From Canna indica (lineage: Eukaryota > Streptophyta > Magnoliopsida > Zingiberales > Cannaceae), in contig CP136893.1 in assembly GCA_034359265.1 (NCBI GenBank), forward strand, positions 21,150,001 through 21,214,000: 64,000 nt of DNA. Reading direction: 5' to 3'. Within the stretch, counting starts at the first letter, position 1. The number at the start of each line of letters is the position of its first letter. The position numbers were made by a program, and so were the translations under genes. Under the pieces are notes generated by a model, which was not told where the DNA came from, made no database searches, and worked only from the letters and a program-made list of their open reading frames with translations. Shown piece by piece: positions 12,254 to 24,000 of this stretch.

Positions 12254-14693
12254 TTAGACACCTCCAGCCGCAATGGTGCTGATAACCTGCAGAGCACTTG
12301 CTTTGAGGGTGAAGCCCATATTCAGGATGCTCTGGATAGTATCGGCGTTGGGACGGTCAGTCATAGCACTAATAACAGACCCCTGAGAGGTGGTGGGGAC
12401 TCGAGGGCGGGTATTATTAAATTGAGCTGCCTTCCTAGCTTCAGCTTGCTTACTAACAGGCGTGCGAGTTCTACCCTGGAGCCATTGGCTGCAGCGAAGT
12501 GGGATGACCCCCGGAGGAGATGAATTTGGAATAGGGCCTGGGTCAGGAACATAATGGGTTGTAGGGTCCAAAATGGGAAGACCAAGAAAATCCAATTGAT
12601 CAATCAAATCAGCCATATACGAGGTAATGGGCCCAATTGGTTGAACCAAAGGAGATTGAATCTCCATTGGGTTCGGCCCAATCGACAGCAGCAGGTGGCT
12701 CGAAGGAGCCTCAACAGGATACTCAACATGCGGCGAAATAACAACGGGTCTCCCAACCAAAAAAGGCATTAGCTGATTGAAATTAACATTAACAAAGGCA
12801 TTCAACAAGTGGCAAGCCCCGCAGGGTCCCTGGCATGCCCAACTCAAAAAGGCAGAGGAAGTTGGACCCTGCCGACATCACCTCACATGAGTCCAAAATT
12901 TTCAATAGATCCGTCGACGTCATGTTATAAAGATGCAGCAAAAAATGGAAAGCGTCGAGTTGCCTTCCGAACACCAGGAGAAGCTTCGAACCGAAATGAA
13001 AAAAGCATAGCGGCGAGGGTAGAGAGTACCTCGAGTTAGAGACACGAAGCGTCAGCAATAAGGAGCCCTAAGAAGCTCGAGGAGGAGTCAGAGGCAGGAA
13101 ACCAGAGATGGGCGTCATGCTAATGCAGGGAGCAAGGGAGACCAAAGAAGCTTCTTCTTTGTCGTCATCCTCGACTGAGGCAGAGTCAGGCTCACTGGCA
13201 GCACGAGGAAGACGCACCTGGGGCGAAACAGAGGTAACAGGGACCAAACGAGACTCCAGGGAGGCCAGTCCATGAACCGGCGTAGTTGCACCCCCGTTAG
13301 GGTGAGAAGCATCCGGCGGCGCTCCGGCATCACAACCATGATCTGAACCAAGCGGGTCTTCTTCAACAGGATCGTCATCTTCAAGATTCAGACCATGATC
13401 GCCATCTTCATTGTCATCGGCGAGAAGATAGCATTCGAGAAGATAGCATCGTGCCATGCAATGGCTACATCAATGGTGAACCGGTTATCTTCAGCATCGG
13501 CGAGGATAACGAGAGGGATGGCCATCAAGGACTCCACGCGAATCTGAACTCGGCATGCCAAAAGTTCAAACAATTCCAAACACCTCTTGTCAAGGGCTTC
13601 GAAGGAGCCGAAGGAGCTCACCAATGCAGTAAGGGAGTCAACGTTCCAAAAAATAATGGGAAGACCACGCAACTCAATACCCACTCTCAACTCAGGCGGC
13701 GAAATGATGGAGAACAGCTCCTCCCGACTCCAATCAGCAAAAGAAATCAACAGATGCCCCCAACGTAGGCGCTGCAAGTCAATGAGCCGCATTTTGATAT
13801 AGCTGTCGTTACCTGGAGGAGTGGTGAGAAGGAAACGTCCGTCGGGGAGTTTGCGTTGATGCCATAAACCTCGCTGCTCACGGTTGCAGCCGAAGAGCTG
13901 AGCAAGATATCCAACAAGGTCAAGGTTCCAGTGCATCTGCCCACGAACAGTGGCGACGATGCATCTCTTCGAGAGATACCGGGAACGCTCAGCCGTGGAC
14001 GTAACGTTGGGGAGAAAGACACGAGCAGACTGAGGGCGAACGGGAGAGGGAGGGGAAGGAGGGGTGATGTTGGAAACATGGGAGGAAGGCGAGGCAGGGC
14101 AGAACCCAGACAGAGGAGAAGGCATCTTGTGAGAGGGGCTGGGAACAGAAGATGGAGAGGTAGCGGAAGGTGGAGATAGGAGGGAGAGGGGAGCAGAAGA
14201 TAAAGACATGCGCACATGAGGGGAAGCAACAAAGCCAATGGGGGGGGGGGGGAGAAGGTGAATGACGAAGGCGCCGAATAAAGTTGGGGCAACACTGTCG
14301 AGTGTGTCCAGGTGAGGAGCACACAAAGCAGCACACCCGGTTGGTGCAAACTCTGGCGAAATGACCAGAACCCAAACACCTAAAGCGGCGCTTCTGCTCA
14401 CATAGAGAGGCGACGAAGGAGGCAATGGAAGAGAAAGAAGAAGAAATGACAGGCGAGGGAGAATGAGGCAGCGACGATGAAGAAGGCGGAGGGGGATGAG
14501 GGCGGGGAGGTAAAGGCCGACCCACCTTGACCACATCGGCAAAGGAGAGCCCAGATCTAATCCAGAGATGAGAAGAGGGCTTGGGGACGTCAGCGACCAC
14601 CACCCTCACCCTGGAGTGGGAAGAGCGGCGGGAAACCAAGGTCCAGACGGAGGAGGGAGCAGAACACGGAGGGAGGGAGGTGGAGGAGGAGGT
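12254..14693 (-). pseudogene. LINE ORF1: nucleic-acid-binding protein with zinc knuckles, frameshifted
   Basis: The N-terminal part (13388-14542 on the - strand) has the plant LINE ORF1 fold, with WHQRKLPDGRFLL, LLISFADWSREELF and ELRGLPIIFWNVDSL. The zinc-knuckle stretch (RFRCLGSGHFARVC then CFVCSSPGHTRQCCP) is in another frame at 13989-14696, and the first Cys of the first knuckle is Arg. The two frames meet near a run of G at about 14239-14252, a likely slippage frameshift. The frames at 12254-13058 are the C-terminal tail. The 5' end is cut by the CACTA insertion at 14694. Confidence 0.75.
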
Positions 14694-15639
14694 CACTACA
14701 GTAAATGTAAGAGAATCCGGCGCTTATTACGTGAGAATTCAGGCGTTAGTTTTGAGCCTAAAATATAATTTAGACGCTTCAACTAGCGTCAGATGCAGAG
14801 TAAAAATACAGGGGTGAATGAATAAAAAAACGGATGCCCTCAAAAACAACCGACTATTTAATAACCGGCCACTTTAAAAAAGCACCGGTACATTTGTAAT
14901 TGGCGCTCCCTCTAGGGGGCGCCAGTTGTTAATCCCCATTAGTGGGGGATTAATGGAGCATTAATCCCCCGCTAATGGGGATTAACAACTGGCGCTCCCT
15001 TTAAGGGAGCGCCAGTTACCAAGAAATGGGCGCCCTGAAGGCGCCCATTTCTATATTATATATATTATATATAATATATTATCTTTATTATATATATTTA
15101 TATACTCACATGTTTATATAAATATACATTTTAATATATATTACTATATATTAAATATATTTATTAATTTATATTATATTAATATATATTTAAATATATT
15201 ATATATTATATTAATAAGTATATACTAATTTTGTATAAATATATATTTATATTTATATCAATAAATATTAATATATGTTTATAAATATATATTTACTCTA
15301 CTCTAAGATACATAAATAATTCATCTTATCTATTTATCATTAACTTTATCACATTATCAATATTCATCGTTAGTTATTCCAAGCTAAAAATTACTCAAGC
15401 AATAATTCCAATTTCATGCATAAAAATTATTGCACTTTCTAAGTAAATATCACACTTTCTAATAATCTTCTCCAATAATTTACATGATAAAACATAAAAA
15501 GAAAAAATGTTCATTTTAATGCTCAAATGAAATATGAGAATAATAGCCATGACTATTGAAAGTTATCCAAATTTTTACTAAGTCATCCAATCTCAAATTC
15601 AAAATTAAAAGTTATAATAACTAAACAAGACATATATTG

Positions 15640-16760
15640 CAAATACCATTTCGCCGATGCAAATTACAAATTGTTTAGATAATTAAATCAAATTAAAAAA
15701 GAACAATATTTGTTTATTTGCTAACATATCATTAAATTGATGCACATATTTAGAAAATTCCTCTTCAAGTATTTTGTATCATAGTAGCTGTTGAAGACTT
15801 TCCCATTCTGCATAAATGGGCTCGCTTTGCTGTAAGATAATATAATATCAAATAATGTTGAGATAAATTTTATTATTTCCCTATTCATTGGATTCCATTA
15901 TGTGATTGAATTGCTAACATACCTCATCAAATGCTACCTTTTCAGCCTGCAAGAAAAAAATCAAAATGAATTTTATGAATCCAACTGCTCCATCACCCTT
16001 TAAGGTCTTGGTAACAATAAAAATATCACTAAACATACATCCTTATTCTTGCCAACTGTGAATTTAAAGGAAAATGGTAACAACTATGATTTTAAAAGTT
16101 AGAGATCTGACCATAGGAAACATAGGAAGCAAACAATTAACTAACCAAGTTAGAGATCATCATGAGTTGTTATGTGGTTTATCTTCTAGAAGGACCAGAA
16201 GGTATTTTGGCTTTTAATGGGTATGTATGCTTTAGACATCCACTGGAAGTATAACTTGAATGCTTTTGCTCCTCCCAATTTATTGTGTATCACTCGCTAG
16301 CCAGGTTGCCTGATTTCATGTCTCTGTTCATGTTGTCAAGTATCCCTATCAATATAGTAATTTTAATCTAAGTTAGCTAAGATTTTAATCTAAGTTTTCG
16401 AATAGTATAGGAATCAAACTAAATCAAATTGTCCAAAAAAATTGAATCAAATTTGAGCAAAACATTTAAACCAAATTAAATTGTATTTTTTATCAAAATA
16501 CCTACAAAATCAAATCAAATTGAACTCAAAAGTTTAATTTAGTAGAGATTAACTAGATTACTTTATAGTATAGGAAATTCTACTTGCAGCATCATTGCTA
16601 GCAGAAAGGCAATTTTATAACCCACCTTTGAAGTATAATTTTCGTCCCAATAAGTGTAGGTTAGGTCATCAAGTTTTCCTATCTTCCGTAGCTCCTCCAT
16701 AAAAATCCTAATCTGTACAGCCTTCTCCAAAGAACAGTAGAAAATTCAGGGATAAGAAGT
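15640..16760 (-). other. Further exon-like pieces inside Pack-CACTA 1, gene unknown
   Basis: On the - strand there are short open segments bounded by AG/GT sites, for example AEKVAFDE near 15930, QSEPIYAEWESLQQ near 15810 and FMEELRKIGKLDDLTYTYWD near 16640-16710. They look like captured exons but the parent gene was not recognised. Confidence 0.35.
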
Positions 16761-17238
16761 CCCAAGGTTTGCAATATAATAATAAGCAAGAAAAATAAGT
16801 GTACCTCCACACTTTTTTGGCCCTGCAAGCTGAAAGGGTAACCAACAACAAACCCCACAAGTGAAAGTTGAGAGATCTGAGATGTAAAAAAATAAATTAA
16901 AATAAACATGTAAACACCAACATGTAGCCTGATCAGAAATATATACATTTAACACTATTAATGCAAACAATGAAACCTATTAATCAAATTGCTTCTTGTA
17001 GATTTGTAGTGCTTCACGTTAACCAGGAAAAGAAATTGATCAACATACCAATGTTTGAAAATCTTTGGCCATCAAATCAATGTTGGACTTCTTCCTAACT
17101 AAGACACAACATTAGATAGAGAACACAAATATTAATAAGAAAGCTACAAAAACCACAAAACTGCAAATCATCTCAAAAAACCATATACAAAATACCAACA
17201 GAAAACCAATTCTTGACAGAGTTAGTGATTTCACTCAC

Positions 17239-17751
17239 CAATTCTTGCCAGCTGAGTCGAATAGGAAGTGCAAATTTTTGGAATAGTGAATATCCCAAAG
17301 AAGGCTGCAGAAGATTGTGAGGACGTTAACCGTCCACTTTGTTCAATTTCACTGCATGGTAAAAACTAAAAAGGGAATTTGATGGTTCATGAATCCGAAT
17401 CCAAAAGAGTTACTCAGTTTTGAAAGAGTCGAAATGGTGATGGAGCTTCCACAGCGGGCCATGACAAACAGCAGCACAGCTAGCTGCTAGAATCACACGA
17501 AACCACCGGCCTTAGTAACACCTACTTTACATGCATGAGTGGTAAAAGAAAACAAGGGGAAAAGAGTAGAGCGAGACAACGGAGCCAAATCTCTTGCCTT
17601 CATTGTAGTTGCAGGGTTGCCAGAGAAGAGGTCCCTCATCTTAAACAGCAGCTCATTTAGGTAGGGAAGGAGCAGCCTTAGAAGCCAGATGGCCTCTTCT
17701 TCACCCACCATGTAACTCTCATCTCTTTCATCACAATACATGTTATCTCCT
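17239..17751 (-). pseudogene. Captured reticulon-like protein fragment with introns
   Basis: Three exons join in phase on the - strand. Exon 17598-17751 ends LPYLNELLFKMRDLFSG...TTMK. Exon 17414-17483 reads LAVLLFVMARCGSSITISTL. Exon 17239-17304 reads FFGIFTIPKICTSYSTQLAR. This resembles the reticulon-homology domain of small plant reticulon-like B proteins, which shape ER membranes. The first donor is GC rather than GT. Introns are retained, so capture was at DNA level. Frames outside these exons are not intact. Confidence 0.65.
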
Positions 17752-18060
17752 CTGGATCAATAATGACAGATTTTAATTTTATGATCAAAACAAAGAGAAG
17801 GAAAGTGAGAGTTTATATATGGAGGGCAATTAATTACCTACCCAAGATGGACTTGTAACAGAATATTAACGCAAGGTAGATAAGGCCAAGGTAAGAAGCT
17901 GCTGAAATAAAATTGCAACATGAAGAGCTTGATAAAATTAGCTAACTAGAAATCTCTGTAAAAAAATCCTGATTTGGGGGGCATCCACTAGAAAACGTTG
18001 TTGGAGAGGAAAGAAGTTAGATCAAGGCATGAAGAGGGCACATGAAGAAGCCGTCAGCGA

Positions 18061-18175
18061 ATGAAACCCAGAGTTAGGGTTTAGGGCGTTACCCAATTCA
18101 GAAGACGGAGCCGCCGTTGTCGATCACAATGGGGGTGGTCGGGGAGAAGTGAATGAAACTGATTGCCGGAAGGTC
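18061..18175 (-). pseudogene. Captured actin-related protein N-terminus (ARP5-like) fragment
   Basis: On the - strand the sequence reads TTPIVIDNGGSVF, then TGA, then Ile-Gly next to a GT donor-like site. The P-I-V-I-D-N-G pattern is the nucleotide-binding start of the actin fold, closest in memory to ARP5, where an Arg would sit at the TGA. This is a short match, so the assignment is tentative. Confidence 0.35.
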
Positions 18176-19139
18176 GTGCCATCGTACAAGGAGGCATTCC
18201 GTCTTCACAACCTTCTTTCCGAAAGCTGTTTGGTTGGGGTTCTAGAAAGTGGAGAGTGAGGTGAGAGAAATAGGGGAATTTTTATAACAGGGTGGAGGGA
18301 GGAAAGGGAAATTGGGATGAAACAAATTGGAGGAGAAACAAAAATACCTTTCAACGCAGGAGAAGAAACATCTCCTCGGATCGGCTTCAAAGCGCGTGCA
18401 GACTGCAGATCGGGAGATGGCGTGCAGATTGCAGAGAGACGGAGAAGCGCGCGGGAGAAGACGGATCGGGAGAAAGCAGCGGGAAACAATAAGCATAGAA
18501 AAAAAATAACTGGCGTTCGTCATTAGCGCCGGTTATTAATCTAATTAACTATGTTTAATTAGATTAATAACTGGCGCTAACAAAGTGCGCCGGTTATAAT
18601 CCGCCAATAAGTCTTAATTTTCTTGTAGTGGGTGGGAGCTGATGGGAGGAGGAGGCCATCTTTGAGCTCAGGAGGGGTGATCACAATGACAGTACTGAAA
18701 CAGTTCTCCTTCTGTTCTCATATTATAGTACTGCACATATACCCATTTTTGATATGCATGCTCTCTTCACGCATGAGCTAGAGAAGAAGCCGATCTTCCT
18801 GTGTTTTGTATGTGATCTCATATGATATATAATCTTAAAACTTTGAATGTACTAAAAAATATCTCCTTTACTTTTCTCTTCACCTTCAAAGAGTTCAAAA
18901 TTTCTTCACAATTTACCTCTATAGAATGTTCACATACATGTTTTATCTATCTACAGATTGTGCTGCCAAAAAGACATATTCTATTTATTATATATGTCCC
19001 ATGATACCACGACCATTTAGTGAAAAACCTTGTCACCAATTCTTTCTTTTTGTCTTATTTTCGTGTTAGTTACCATTGGTCATCATTTGGGACACTTCGA
19101 AAAGTTCATAGACGCTGGAAGATGGTTGCACAAATTTTT

Positions 19140-19880
19140 TTGAAAAGTCGTCACCATTGTGAACCACCAGCGGGAGGGGGGGAGAAGAGTAAAAGGCATT
19201 AAAAATACATCGAGGAATAGACGACCACAAAGACAAATCAATTAAACAAACCAAAGAAATTGGCGGCCCTCATGGCCAAGGCAAACTCGGTGGAGGTTCC
19301 GTTATGGAAGCATCGCAAGTTTCTTTCAAACCATATGAACCACCACCACGTTAGAAGGAGACGAAACTTGAGCCGGCTGCGATTACCCAAGATCGTGCGG
19401 TTCCTCTTCCAAGGACTCCAACTAAGAGGAAACCAGGATTGTTCTAGGAAGGTAGTGAAATGACGCCACCACATACAAGTGAAATTGCAGTTGCTAAAAA
19501 TGTGTTCATGAGATTCAATTTGTGAATGACATAGCACGCAAGCTGTGTCCATCACAATTCCCATTGAAGCAAGTCGGTCTCTTGTGAGTAGGCGCCTTCG
19601 TGTTTTGATCCACCTAAATATTGAGATTTTTGGTGGAAGGCATGATTGCCATATAAAAGGGTGAAATCTGTCTATAATGCCTCTAAAGTTCAATAACCCA
19701 TAGAGCGCTTTCGTTGAGAAGGAACCATCTTTTGTCCACCTCCAACCGGACATCACCATTGCCAACGCTAGATTAAAGGATCATAGGGGACCTTCAATGG
19801 GTGGAATGTGCAATTCTCTTCTCTTGTCGATACCGGTTGCCTCTTGAATCTACTGCGTGGCCTCCACAGTGTTTAGGCAT
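19140..19880 (-). mobile_element. 5'-truncated LINE fragment (second, different LINE)
   Basis: The frame at 19238-19765 on the - strand encodes the C-terminal zf-RVT region: WRWTKDGSFSTKALYGLLN, then PPKISIFRWIKTRRRLLTRD and CVLCHSQIESHEHIFSNC. A short T run near 19135 may be its tail. Its sequence differs from the LINE at 7.9-18.8 kb. It lies in the same GONST intron. Confidence 0.8.
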
Positions 19881-20337
19881 ATGGCGGCGGTGGGGATTGT
19901 ATCACAGCATATAGTTAGTACCACTTGCTACTTCTAACTTGAATGACTAAAGAACAAGAATTCCTTTCTGCCATCATAACCTTATTAACAGAAATTGGTA
20001 ACCTCAGAAAGCTATATTGGTTTTAGAATCCTTGCTACTTGGTCAGTTGATGAAAACTTGATCTGAATGTGATTATTTTTGCTGCTTGATTTGTGATGTT
20101 TTGCAGCCTTGTAGGATCACTGAATAAGATTCCTCTTTCAATGGCCGGGATATATCTTTTTAAGGTTCCAACAAGCATGCAAAACTTTTTGAGTATCATT
20201 TTTGGTATGCTTCTTTTAAACTCAGTAATGGATTTGTAAATTTTTTGACCCTTCTTCATCTCCCTAATGGACACGCTACCAAAATCAAATGGACAGGACT
20301 ATTAGCAGGAGTATTTTTTGCTATAGCAAAATTGTAG

Positions 20338-21015
20338 GAGCATGCACAATCATAATTGGCAGAGCTACTGAACCCAGAGGAAAAAAAAGAACAATCTTGG
20401 ATGGTTCAAGCTCCTGAAGAGCGAACCATCCAAATACGCAGGACACAAAACATCGTACGCCTTACTGTCTGCTGTTAATGTTATCATCAAGAGTCATGGA
20501 ACCATTCCAAAAATTCGAAGTATATGCCATTCAACATAGAAGATCTTTAGAGCTTCTCAGATTCTGCATGACCTCATGCACAGTCACTGTCTCACTGTGT
20601 TGTGCCACGACAATGCTGCTGCTGCTGCTGCCAATCACCTTTCTATTTCTTATGTTGATAAGTTGCTTTGCATTTGTAGAATTGAGCAACCTCATCAAAA
20701 CTGGGTTTGCGATGCAATATGCTTGAAACACTGGATTCATTTCATAAAATAGGTTTGACATTTTTTTCATCAAGAGCAGAGCATTAACTTCCTTTCATAA
20801 TGTACCTTTCTACATGTTGCCAATTACTTATATCAAGCAAAAGATACAAGTGTAATAAGCCAATCTGATAGCTAACCTAAGTTCTCCTGCATCATCAATC
20901 ACATTCCCCTATTTCAGTCCTCACGTAAAAGAATATATATTTTTTTCTAACCTTGTTTGAAGAATTCAAGGTAGGAGGAGAAGAAGAGATAGATGTGGAA
21001 AATTCGTGCTACAAA
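20338..21015. other. Intergenic spacer between convergent genes
   Basis: This stretch holds the 3' flank of GONST (+) and of the polygalacturonase-like gene (-). A short CTG/GCTGCT run lies near 20612-20630. No supported coding region was seen. Confidence 0.5.
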
Positions 21016-24000
21016 CTAGGACTTCTTGCACCAAGATGAACTTCCATTGTTCTTCAGCTGCCGGCACGGCTTCGGCGAGACATCGTAAGCTTCCCCTTCA
21101 ACAAACTCGCAGCGCCACTTGAACTTGAAGCTGATACCACTCAAGCTGACATTTTTGAAGCATATCCTCTCATACACAGTCCCTGCAATGCCTTCAAGAA
21201 GCGGCGCCTTCACTGCATCCACGCCCACAACATGTTTGATGTAAACACCATTGACTCTCGGAAGAGCCTTGCGGTCGTATCCCTTGTCCGGGTGGTCATC
21301 GGCGCCCCTGCTGAATCTAATGGGAATCTTGACTCTTTCCATCGTGACGTTGCTCACCGTGATGTTCGAAATGTACCCGCCTCTTCCTCTGTCGGATTTT
21401 ATTCTCAGTGCAGCTGCGGAGTCCCAGACGTGGAGGTCTTCCACTGTGATGTCGGATATGCCGCCGGACATTTCGCTGCCGATTCCGACCCCCGAGCAAG
21501 TCGGAGTTGTGCCGGAGACGCGGCGAATGATGATGTTCGAGCTTGGCCGCGCCATGGCAATCCCGTATTGGTCCCAGCCGCTCTTGATGGCCACCAAATC
21601 GTCGCCGCTCTCGATGTAGCAGTCTTCGATACAAACATGTGAGCTGGAATCTGTGCATTTTTGGCAGTAGAATGATCAAAAGTATGGTCGAATGCAAGGG
21701 TAAAAGGAAGTGAAAGGTGAGGATACAAACCGGGATCGATGCCATCAGTGTTTGGAGCATTAGTAGGCGCCAGTACTGTCACATTTTTTATCACCACGTT
21801 GCTGATCGAGGGAAAAAGAAGATATTATTTTTAGTTTGGAAGATAAGAAGATAATGAAGTAGGAGAGACAACCTGGAGTATATACAATATATACCTGCAA
21901 TAAACTGGATGAATGGTCCAGAAAGGAGAGTTGAGAAAGATAACGTTGGAAATGAGGATGTTATTTGAGTTGATCAGTTCAAGAAGGTGGCCTCTTGTGT
22001 GCTTGAGTGTTCTATTCCACCATAGTTCCCACCAAACCCTTCCTTGCCCATCTATGCTCCCATTCTGTCCTGCAAGCAATGTTGCTAGTGAATAAACAAA
22101 TTTACTCTTACGTTGGTCGTTGGGGTTGTGGAATAGGGAGGATGGAAAGGGAGAGGTTAATCATTTCAATTTTAGAAATTAGGAGAAGGGGTTTGAAGGT
22201 ATCTTAACACCATGTTTGGATAATTTTGAGTAAAGATTTTAGAGGGAGAGAAATTTGAAGGAGTTTGAAGGGTTTTTGGAGGGGGGGTTTTGAAGATTTT
22301 TGAAAGGATTTTAAAAATTTTGTTTGGTTAAACTTCATAAAGAATTTGAAGGGATTTGGAGGGATTTGATAGATCGTTATGCCCTCGTTTATAATAATAT
22401 ATATTTTTATTCTAAGGATACATTTATAATTTAATTATTTTTAATTCATTAACTCTTTAAACTCCTCCAAAATTCTTTATTTTAGGAGGTTTTAAAAATG
22501 AATTCTAGGAAAAATTTGAAGGGATTTGAAATCCCTCCAAACCTTATTCAAACATGATATTTTAAACTCTTTCAAAATTCTTCCTTTTCAAATTCTTTCG
22601 AAAATGTTTGAAATCCTTAGTCCAAACAGTGTAAAGAAAGAATTTGATAAGTCGGGTGCAACCTTTATTACTTTTTTGCAAAATCCAAAAAGCTAACTTG
22701 ACTTTTCATAAAAAATATACGTAATTCTGACAAATTATGAATGATCTTTTTCCCAATTAAGCTGCTAATTAAAAACAATATTGAAGCAGAGAAGTAATGA
22801 ATACCAGTGATGACGACATCAGTGAGGCCATCTCCATGGATGAGGCTAATGTGGCGGCCTCCTAATCTCTCTCTCCCACGCCCATATGATGGCAATGGCT
22901 CTACCAGTGGCCATTCTTCCGGATCCTGTGCACAACTCATTACAAATTATTACTGACCAACTTGAAATATATAAAACATCAAGTCAACTTCAGCATTAAT
23001 TGAGTTCATCACTATTTGGACCATTAATTTATTCCAGTGAGTAAATAGTTTAATATTTAATCAGCAAACAAGTTATCTCCAAATTAGATCCAAAGATTTA
23101 AAGAATTAATAAGAACATCTACCCAAAATTATAGTATGAATTTGAAAAATTCCTCAATTAATCCAGAAATTTCTGGATCTATAATTTTTAATTCTAAAAT
23201 ACTGATTTTATTATGAAATAACCGAGTTTGCGTGTACGAAAGCCGAAGATAAAGGAGTGTGCATAGGTACCGAATGGACTCGGAACTGATTGGAATCTAT
23301 CTGATTGGGTAGGTTCCAAGTACACCAAAAAAAAAATCGAGTATGGTCCGAGTAACAAATCAAGGAACCGATTAAATTCGATTCTGATTCTGGTTCTGAG
23401 TACTCAGAATCAAAACCAGAACTAGTATCCAGAATTGATACTGGAATCTATTTTGGAACCTGTTCAGAAACTTTTTAGAACTTGTTTTGGAACCCAACAG
23501 GGTACCCAGAATCGAAATCGAAACATGTGGTTCCGGGTAGGATCCAATTCTAGGTTCCAACAGGATAGGATCTGATTTCAAAATTTAGAAATCGGTCCTA
23601 TACAGAGTAAGATACATATATCATGAAAAATACGGGATACCGAACCCGCTCACCTCTAGAAGATAAAATTGATATATTTTGGTTAAAAGTTATGAATTCT
23701 AAAATTTTCGAATCAATAATAATAATAATAATAATAATAATAATTATTATTATTATTATTATTATTATTATAAATAAATGCTCAAAGAATAAATATATAT
23801 ACCTGCGAGCCCAAAATAAGTGCACCCTCCTCCAAGTAAAGGGTGAAGCTGCTCGTGAGGTTGAAGCTGCCGGTGAGCCACCGCCCGGCGGGCACGTTCA
23901 GCTGCGCGCCTCCGCCGCTTTCCTCAGCGGCCGCCTTGAGGTGCTCCACCGCCTCCCGAAACGCTGCGGTGTTCGACGTCACCCCGTCGCCGACGCCGCC

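Larger units (their letters stand above)
14694..18630. mobile_element. CACTA transposon carrying gene fragments (Pack-CACTA 1)
   Basis: The element begins CACTACAGTAA at 14694 and ends TTTTCTTGTAGTG at 18630. It is flanked by a 3-base target duplication GGT (14691-14693 and 18631-18633), as expected for CACTA. Subterminal regions at both ends carry repeated AACTGGCGC / GCGCCAGTT words that form foldbacks (14905-15020, 18510-18600). No transposase was recognised. The interior holds intron-containing fragments of host genes on the - strand. It is inserted in LINE ORF1. Confidence 0.9.
7922..18786 (-). mobile_element. L1-type LINE, full length but degenerate, split by a CACTA element
   Basis: On the - strand the order is 5' end (about 18786), ORF1 with zinc knuckles, ORF2 with endonuclease and reverse transcriptase, then a poly(A) tail seen as a T run at 7922-7932. 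The likely target duplication is AAGTCAATCTTCC at 7909-7921 and AAGCCGATCTTCC at 18787-18799 (11/13). Without the CACTA insertion (14694-18630) and its 3-base duplication the LINE is about 6.9 kb. That includes an internal 610-base tandem duplication. It lies antisense in the large GONST intron, starting about 50 bases after the exon that ends at 7867. Confidence 0.85.
1700..20337 (+). pseudogene. GONST1-like: GONST-type Golgi GDP-mannose/nucleotide-sugar transporter, interrupted reading frame
   Basis: The family (drug/metabolite transporter fold, about ten membrane spans) moves GDP-sugars into the Golgi lumen. Exons followed in phase with GT-AG borders are 2311-2536, 2674-2813, 4446-4575, 5705-5803, 6652-6806, 7751-7867, 20107-20204 and 20297-20337 (TAG stop). 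Recognisable stretches are LAYCISSCSMLLVNKFVLSS, NFNAGISLMLYQ, KVWFPVNAIFVGMLITSMF, LKYINVAMVTILKNATNV, GLAISFTSMWFLHQTSATTY and GSLNKIPLSMAG; the last holds the G-x-L-N nucleotide-sugar motif. A probable 5' exon begins near 1700 but shifts frame at about 1803. An in-frame TAA at 6685-6687 replaces a position that is Gln in relatives. The C-terminus is a few residues shorter than in relatives. The intron between 7868 and 20106 holds a LINE and a CACTA. The locus is either a young pseudogene or contains assembly errors. Identity is secure; functional status is not. Confidence 0.85.
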
